Part shown: positions 5,407 to 8,728 of the stretch, in pieces
Layout of the letters: every line of letters starts with the position of its first letter
Numbering within the stretch: position 1 is the stretch's first letter
Source: PVC group bacterium
GTDB taxonomy: Bacteria; Verrucomicrobiota; Kiritimatiellia; CAIKKV01; PXCX01
Direction: 5' to 3'
DNA: 8,728 nucleotides
Assembly: GCA_003567575.1 (NCBI GenBank)
Contig: PWZG01000256.1
Coordinates: forward strand, 1 to 8,728
Translations under genes and position numbers: made by a program
Notes under the pieces: model-generated
Databases searched by the model: none
The model's input: the letters and a program-made list of their open reading frames with translations, nothing else
What the model was told of the DNA's origin: nothing

Positions 5407-6500
5407 TATGAACGCTTTCTTGATGTACTTAACGGCAAACTGACTTCACGCTTTGTTTTCCAGGAACGATAAATGGCCAGAATCAATTCGACGGAACGGC
5501 GCGCTTCAATGCCGGGAACCATCGGATCGCGATTCCGGCGGATGGCCGTGCACATATCCTGAACCTGTATCGTGTGACCATCGGAGGAAAGTGCCTTGTT
5601 GTCGGTGGCAACCGCGTCGGTCTTATTAGCGCTGTTTTTTACGAGGAACATTTTGTTCAAATCGACTTCACGTTTCTCGTGCGTGCCTTTGACCAGACGG
5701 CTGGTCCAGCATTCAATCGGGCCGCGTCCCATAATGAGCGAACCTTTTTCGCCGTGAATCATGGTTTGGCAACCCTGACCGGGAACAACCGATGTGGTTC
5801 CGATAATGTTGCCAATCGCGCCGTTTTTGAAACGGAGTACCGATACCGACGTGTCCTCGACTTCAATATCGCGTACCAGATGATCGGAATAGCTGAAGAC
5901 GCTGTCGACATCACCCATTAACCACAGCAGCAAGTCGATGCCGTGTACGCCCTGGTTCATTAATGCGCCACCGCCATCGAGTTTCCAGGTGCCGCGCCAG
6001 CCGGCGGAACGGTAATACGCAGGCGAACGGTATGATTTTTGTACAGAATCCGCAAGCACCAGTTTCCCCAGCATTTTCCGCTGAATTACTTTTCTGGCCA
6101 TAATACTGTTCTGTTCCGTTCGTCGCTGGAAAACACAGCCAAGCTTGACGTTGGATGCGGCACAGGTGTCGATCATACGGTTCATATGGTCGAGTGATAT
6201 GTCCAAAGGTTTTTCGCTCAATACATGGCGTCCGGCACGGGCAGCGTCGACGGCGCCCTGATAATGTATCCCCGACGGCGTACAGATGCTTACAGCCTGA
6301 ATTCGCGGTTCCTTGCGCAGCATCTCCTTGTGATTGGTGTAAAACGGCGCTTTGTAGCCGTGTTTTCGCAACAGGTGCTCCCGTTTCGGGTCGACGTCAC
6401 ATACGGCGATCAGTTCCGCGCCAGGTGCAGCCGTGACTGCTTTCGCGTGGTGTGGACCGATGACGCCATAACCAATAATTCCCCATCCTATTTTTTCCAT
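5406..6500 (-). CDS. Gfo/Idh/MocA family NAD(P)-dependent oxidoreductase
   Basis: This 364-residue protein has an N-terminal Rossmann domain with GYGVIG (10-15) for the dinucleotide and the family EKP signature (Glu96-Lys97-Pro98), whose lysine is catalytic in characterised members. The C-terminal substrate domain has GGGALMNQGVHGIDLLLWLMG, including the probable catalytic His186. Members oxidise or reduce sugars, inositols and related polyols; the substrate here cannot be told from sequence. No signal peptide or twin-arginine motif is seen, so it should be cytosolic. It follows the URO-D-like gene by 21 bases and ends in a one-base overlap with ribBA. Genomic context (sugar kinase upstream) suggests carbohydrate catabolism. 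Confidence 0.9.
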   Translation of the reverse strand: MEKIGWGIIGYGVIGPHHAKAVTAAPGAELIAVCDVDPKREHLLRKHGYKAPFYTNHKEMLRKEPRIQAVSICTPSGIHYQGAVDAARAGRHVLSEKPLDISLDHMNRMIDTCAASNVKLGCVFQRRTEQNSIMARKVIQRKMLGKLVLADSVQKSYRSPAYYRSAGWRGTWKLDGGGALMNQGVHGIDLLLWLMGDVDSVFSYSDHLVRDIEVEDTSVSVLRFKNGAIGNIIGTTSVVPGQGCQTMIHGEKGSLIMGRGPIECWTSRLVKGTHEKREVDLNKMFLVKNSANKTDAVATDNKALSSDGHTIQVQDMCTAIRRNRDPMVPGIEARRSVELILAIYRSWKTKREVSLPLSTSRKRS

Positions 6501-6511
6501 AAGTTAAACTA

Positions 6512-6516
6512 CCTTT
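6512..6516 (-). promoter_or_regulatory. Ribosome binding site of the Gfo/Idh gene
   Basis: AAAGG on the minus strand lies eleven bases before ATG 6500, within the 21-base gap after the URO-D-like stop. The spacing is a little long, but no other candidate exists for this start. Confidence 0.5.
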
Positions 6517-6521
6517 CGTTT

Positions 6522-7592
6522 TTAATACGAACCCAATGTTTTGGCCAAATCCACCATGCGCCGGTAATCGGCCAAGCTGACGCTGTCCGGAATCGAGTGG
6601 TCTTCCTGGAAGATGTACCCTCCGTTTTCCATGAGCACGGGCAGTAAGCGCCGGATTTCTGCTTCGGTGCGGTCGATATCGTCCCACAACATGGCGTTCA
6701 GTCCGCCGTGCAGAACAAGATGGTCGCCGATCGTTTTCTTAAGGTGTAACGGATCCATTCCCGCTTTGACTTCAAGCGGGTTAAGCGCATCAAGCCCGAT
6801 ATCAAGCAGTTCGGGAAGCAGGGGATTGATGTTGCCGCACGAATGCAGGTGTGCTTTAATGCCTTTGGCGTGCGCCCATTCAATCGCACGTTTCTGAACC
6901 GGTTTCAACAACTCGCGATACATGTCGACGGAGAAAAACGGACCGTTACGATATCCCATGTCGTCGGGCCAACGGATAGCATCGAAAGTATAACCCCGTT
7001 CCCAAATCATGTCGAGCAGTTGAAGGCTGCACGTCAATTCAGTCTCGAATAAGTCGATTACCAATTCGGGATCGTCTGCCATCCAGAGCAGAAAGGTTTC
7101 CGTACCGATGATTTTGGAATGTGTAACGTCGAATCCGAACCATGGCGCTCCCTGTATCCAATACCCCTTGCGCCGCCATTCGGGATAGTGTTCGCGCAGC
7201 CGATCCCAGTTGACCCGTTCCGGCGACATGACCATGCGCGCCTTGGCGGCTTCCCAGGTGGCGCGGTCCACGATGGTGCGATCAATCCAGTGTGGCGTCG
7301 AGCTGGCATGTTTCCAGTTCATGGAGGTGGTACCCCATGCGTCGAAACGGGTGATGTATTCTTCCGTTTCTTCCACCACACTCACAGGATAGCGGGGGCT
7401 GATATCGCCGGCGATACTGACAGCATGGTCGATATCGAAGTAATCCTCGAAAACCACCCCGGAGGGCATGCCTTCGCTTTGCCATCGCTCCAGCGTCGTC
7501 GCCCAGGGTGATGCGAGAATCGGAACACGATCGGCTTCGCGATGATCGAACATGCGCGCAAATCTGTCCCGGGTCGTCATACAGTCCGTCAT
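6522..7592 (-). CDS. Uroporphyrinogen decarboxylase-like (URO-D/MtaA/CmuA superfamily) protein
   Basis: The 356-residue product has the URO-D-like barrel landmarks WPDDMGYRNGPFFSVDMYRELLKP (about 208-231), HLHSCGN (248-254) with the His250-x-Cys252 pair that binds zinc in the methyltransferase branch, and a C-terminal block GGYIFQEDHSIPDSVSL. It lacks the N-terminal PVWxMRQAGRY-type motif of true haem-pathway HemE, and there are no haem genes nearby, so I do not call it hemE. Proteins of this type are abundant in Planctomycetota and Lentisphaerota-like genomes beside sugar catabolism genes; possible roles include corrinoid-linked methyl transfer or demethylation of sugars, but the reaction is unknown. 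ATG 7592 has AAGGAGG seven bases upstream, which favours it over the second ATG at 7580. Confidence 0.85.
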   Translation of the reverse strand: MTDCMTTRDRFARMFDHREADRVPILASPWATTLERWQSEGMPSGVVFEDYFDIDHAVSIAGDISPRYPVSVVEETEEYITRFDAWGTTSMNWKHASSTPHWIDRTIVDRATWEAAKARMVMSPERVNWDRLREHYPEWRRKGYWIQGAPWFGFDVTHSKIIGTETFLLWMADDPELVIDLFETELTCSLQLLDMIWERGYTFDAIRWPDDMGYRNGPFFSVDMYRELLKPVQKRAIEWAHAKGIKAHLHSCGNINPLLPELLDIGLDALNPLEVKAGMDPLHLKKTIGDHLVLHGGLNAMLWDDIDRTEAEIRRLLPVLMENGGYIFQEDHSIPDSVSLADYRRMVDLAKTLGSY

Positions 7593-7599
7593 GGGATAC

Positions 7600-7606
7600 C
7601 CTCCTT
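7600..7606 (-). promoter_or_regulatory. Strong ribosome binding site of the URO-D-like gene
   Basis: AAGGAGG on the minus strand, a perfect Shine-Dalgarno, lies seven bases before ATG 7592. It fixes the start and is the strongest translation signal in the window. Confidence 0.8.
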
Positions 7607-7627
7607 GGGGTGGTCCGGCGTCGTTGG

Positions 7628-8659
7628 TTACCGTTGAACGCGGCCGGACGCATCGCCACCGCTAAGTTTTTCGACTTCATCGACGGATACCCGGTTGAAA
7701 TCACCGCCGATAGAATGTTTGAGACAACTGGCGGCCACCGCGAATTCCAATGCGGCGCGCGTATCCTTGCCGGTACTCAAACCATAGATCAGGCCGCCGG
7801 AAAACGCGTCGCCACCGCCGACCCGGTCCACGATATCCGTGATATCGTACTTGCGACTGACCATGAACTGTTTGCGGTCGTTGATGCAGGCAGACCAACC
7901 ATTGTGATCAGCGCTTTTACTTTCGCGCAACGTAATCGCAATCGTTTTCATGTCAGGATATGTTTCCAATACCTTGGCCGTCAGGGCCTCGTATTTGGCC
8001 GTATCGAGACTGCCTTTTTCCACATCCACATCCACTTCAATACCCAACGATTTTTGACAATCCTCTTCGTTGGCAATGCCGACATCGACATATTTGACCA
8101 ATTCACCCATGACTTCAGGAGCCGTCTTACCGTATTTCCACAGGTTTTTGCGGAAATTGAAGTCGCATGAAACTGTCGTTCCGGCGGCGCGCGCCGCCTG
8201 AACGGATTCCAACGCCAGATCGGCGGCTGACTGACTGATGGCCGGTGTAATTCCGGTGATATGAAACCAGTCGGCGCCGGTGAATGCTTTTTTCCAGTCG
8301 ATAGATCCCGGCTGGGCGATGGCAATGGCGGATCCGGCGCGGTCGTAAACGACTTTTGATCCACGCTGGTTGGCGCCGTTTTCCAGGAAATATATCCCCA
8401 TGCGGCCGGCGCCGCGCATTATCAAACCGGTATCGACCCCGAATCGTCGCAACTCGGCGATACAGGCATCGCCAAGATCGTTTTTAGGGAGTATGGTGAC
8501 CAGTGCGGCGTCCAGACCGTAATTGGCCGCCGAAACGGCCACATTGGCTTCGCCGCCGCCAAACGTCGCCTCAAGTGACGGCGACTGGAAGAAACGCTCG
8601 AATCCCGGCGCCTTGAGGCGCAGCATGATTTCTCCGAAGGTAACAATACGTTTAGGCAT
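7628..8659 (-). CDS. kdgK: PfkB-family sugar kinase, 2-keto-3-deoxygluconate kinase-like
   Basis: The 343-residue ribokinase-fold protein starts with VTFGEIMLRL and has GGGEANVAVS (34-43), the first PfkB signature region, and DRVGGGDAFSGGLIYGL (278-294) with the catalytic base Asp284. The second signature normally reads GAGD; here it is GGGD. DFNFRKNLWKYGK (166-178) resembles the DxNxRxxLW segment of KDG kinases, so phosphorylation of 2-keto-3-deoxygluconate feeding KDPG aldolase is the best guess; another keto-sugar remains possible. The ATG has AAGGAG six bases upstream. It is followed after 35 bases by the URO-D-like gene. The symbol is provisional. Confidence 0.8.
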   Translation of the reverse strand: MPKRIVTFGEIMLRLKAPGFERFFQSPSLEATFGGGEANVAVSAANYGLDAALVTILPKNDLGDACIAELRRFGVDTGLIMRGAGRMGIYFLENGANQRGSKVVYDRAGSAIAIAQPGSIDWKKAFTGADWFHITGITPAISQSAADLALESVQAARAAGTTVSCDFNFRKNLWKYGKTAPEVMGELVKYVDVGIANEEDCQKSLGIEVDVDVEKGSLDTAKYEALTAKVLETYPDMKTIAITLRESKSADHNGWSACINDRKQFMVSRKYDITDIVDRVGGGDAFSGGLIYGLSTGKDTRAALEFAVAASCLKHSIGGDFNRVSVDEVEKLSGGDASGRVQR

Positions 8660-8665
8660 GACTTT

Positions 8666-8671
8666 CTCCTT
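8666..8671 (-). promoter_or_regulatory. Ribosome binding site of the sugar kinase gene
   Basis: AAGGAG on the minus strand lies six bases before ATG 8659, in the short gap after the preceding gene tail. It supports this start over internal methionines. Confidence 0.75.
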
Positions 8672-8674
8672 AGT

Positions 8675-8728
8675 TTACAAGTTCTGTTCGTTCATGATCC
8701 AACATTCCAACGCTTCAACCGCGAACCG
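8675..8728 (-). CDS. C-terminal tail of an unidentified upstream gene (partial)
   Basis: On the minus strand the frame entering from the right edge stays open for 17 codons (RFAVEALECWIMNEQNL) and ends in TAA 15 bases before the sugar kinase ATG. The spacing is what one expects of a preceding gene in the same operon, perhaps another sugar-acid enzyme such as an aldolase or dehydratase. The fragment is too short to identify and could be a chance open frame. Confidence 0.45.
   Translation of the reverse strand, partial: RFAVEALECWIMNEQNL

Noticed and set aside
6522..7592. Calling the URO-D-like gene hemE
   Set aside because: The N-terminal arginine-rich motif of HemE is missing, the zinc-type HxC motif is present, and no haem genes are adjacent.
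8019..8035. Tandem hexamer repeat (about three TCCACA units)
   Set aside because: It is a low-complexity coding segment for VDVDVE within the kinase, too short to be a functional repeat array.
7508..8170. A 220-codon plus-strand open frame opposite the kinase and URO-D-like genes
   Set aside because: It lies antisense to two well-supported genes, has no recognisable domain, and is a typical by-product of codon bias.

Overview
The window is dense, ordinary-looking bacterial chromosome: eight complete genes, one visible gene tail, no RNA genes, no CRISPR and no insertion sequence. Lineage cannot be proved from it. The mixture of an oxidoreductase of the Gfo/Idh/MocA family, a URO-D-like protein with a C-terminal DHSIP motif, and a KDG-kinase-like PfkB kinase is typical of the Planctomycetota/Verrucomicrobiota/Lentisphaerota/Kiritimatiellota group. 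Variant motifs in RibH (IQGATPHAGLIN) and RibD (PCSTTGRTGAC) seem to me to point the same way. That placement is inference from memory.

Layout. The left end (1-134) holds an AT-rich structured leader and a near-consensus sigma70 promoter, whose spacing predicts a leaderless transcript for a plus-strand radical SAM protein with a C-terminal winged helix (135-1106). That gene has an intrinsic-terminator-like hairpin plus eight T residues inside its last codons. It converges, with a 29 bp gap, on a long minus-strand gene series that fills the rest of the window.

Read in the direction of transcription (right to left), the minus-strand series is: the tail of an unidentified gene, a KDG-kinase-like sugar kinase, a URO-D/MtaA-like protein, a Gfo/Idh oxidoreductase, ribBA, ribH, nusB, ftsY and ribD. 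Gaps are 35 bp or less, and several junctions overlap or nearly touch (TAATG between the oxidoreductase and ribBA, ATGA between ftsY and ribD). The exception is a 130 bp spacer between ribBA and ribH. It carries a repeat-like GGGAGAGGGG...GGGGTGAGGG element, a possible terminator for the upstream half and a possible promoter for the downstream half.

Function. RibBA (GTP cyclohydrolase II plus DHBP synthase), RibD (deaminase/reductase) and RibH (lumazine synthase) cover riboflavin synthesis except for the final riboflavin synthase (RibE), which is not in the window. NusB (antitermination/rRNA transcription) and FtsY (SRP receptor GTPase) are housekeeping genes embedded in the riboflavin genes. 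The upstream three genes look like an accessory sugar or sugar-acid catabolism module that has become translationally linked to ribBA. I see no convincing new biological system. The most testable points are the leaderless promoter, the intragenic terminator, the ribBA-ribH spacer and the coupling of the sugar module to riboflavin synthesis.
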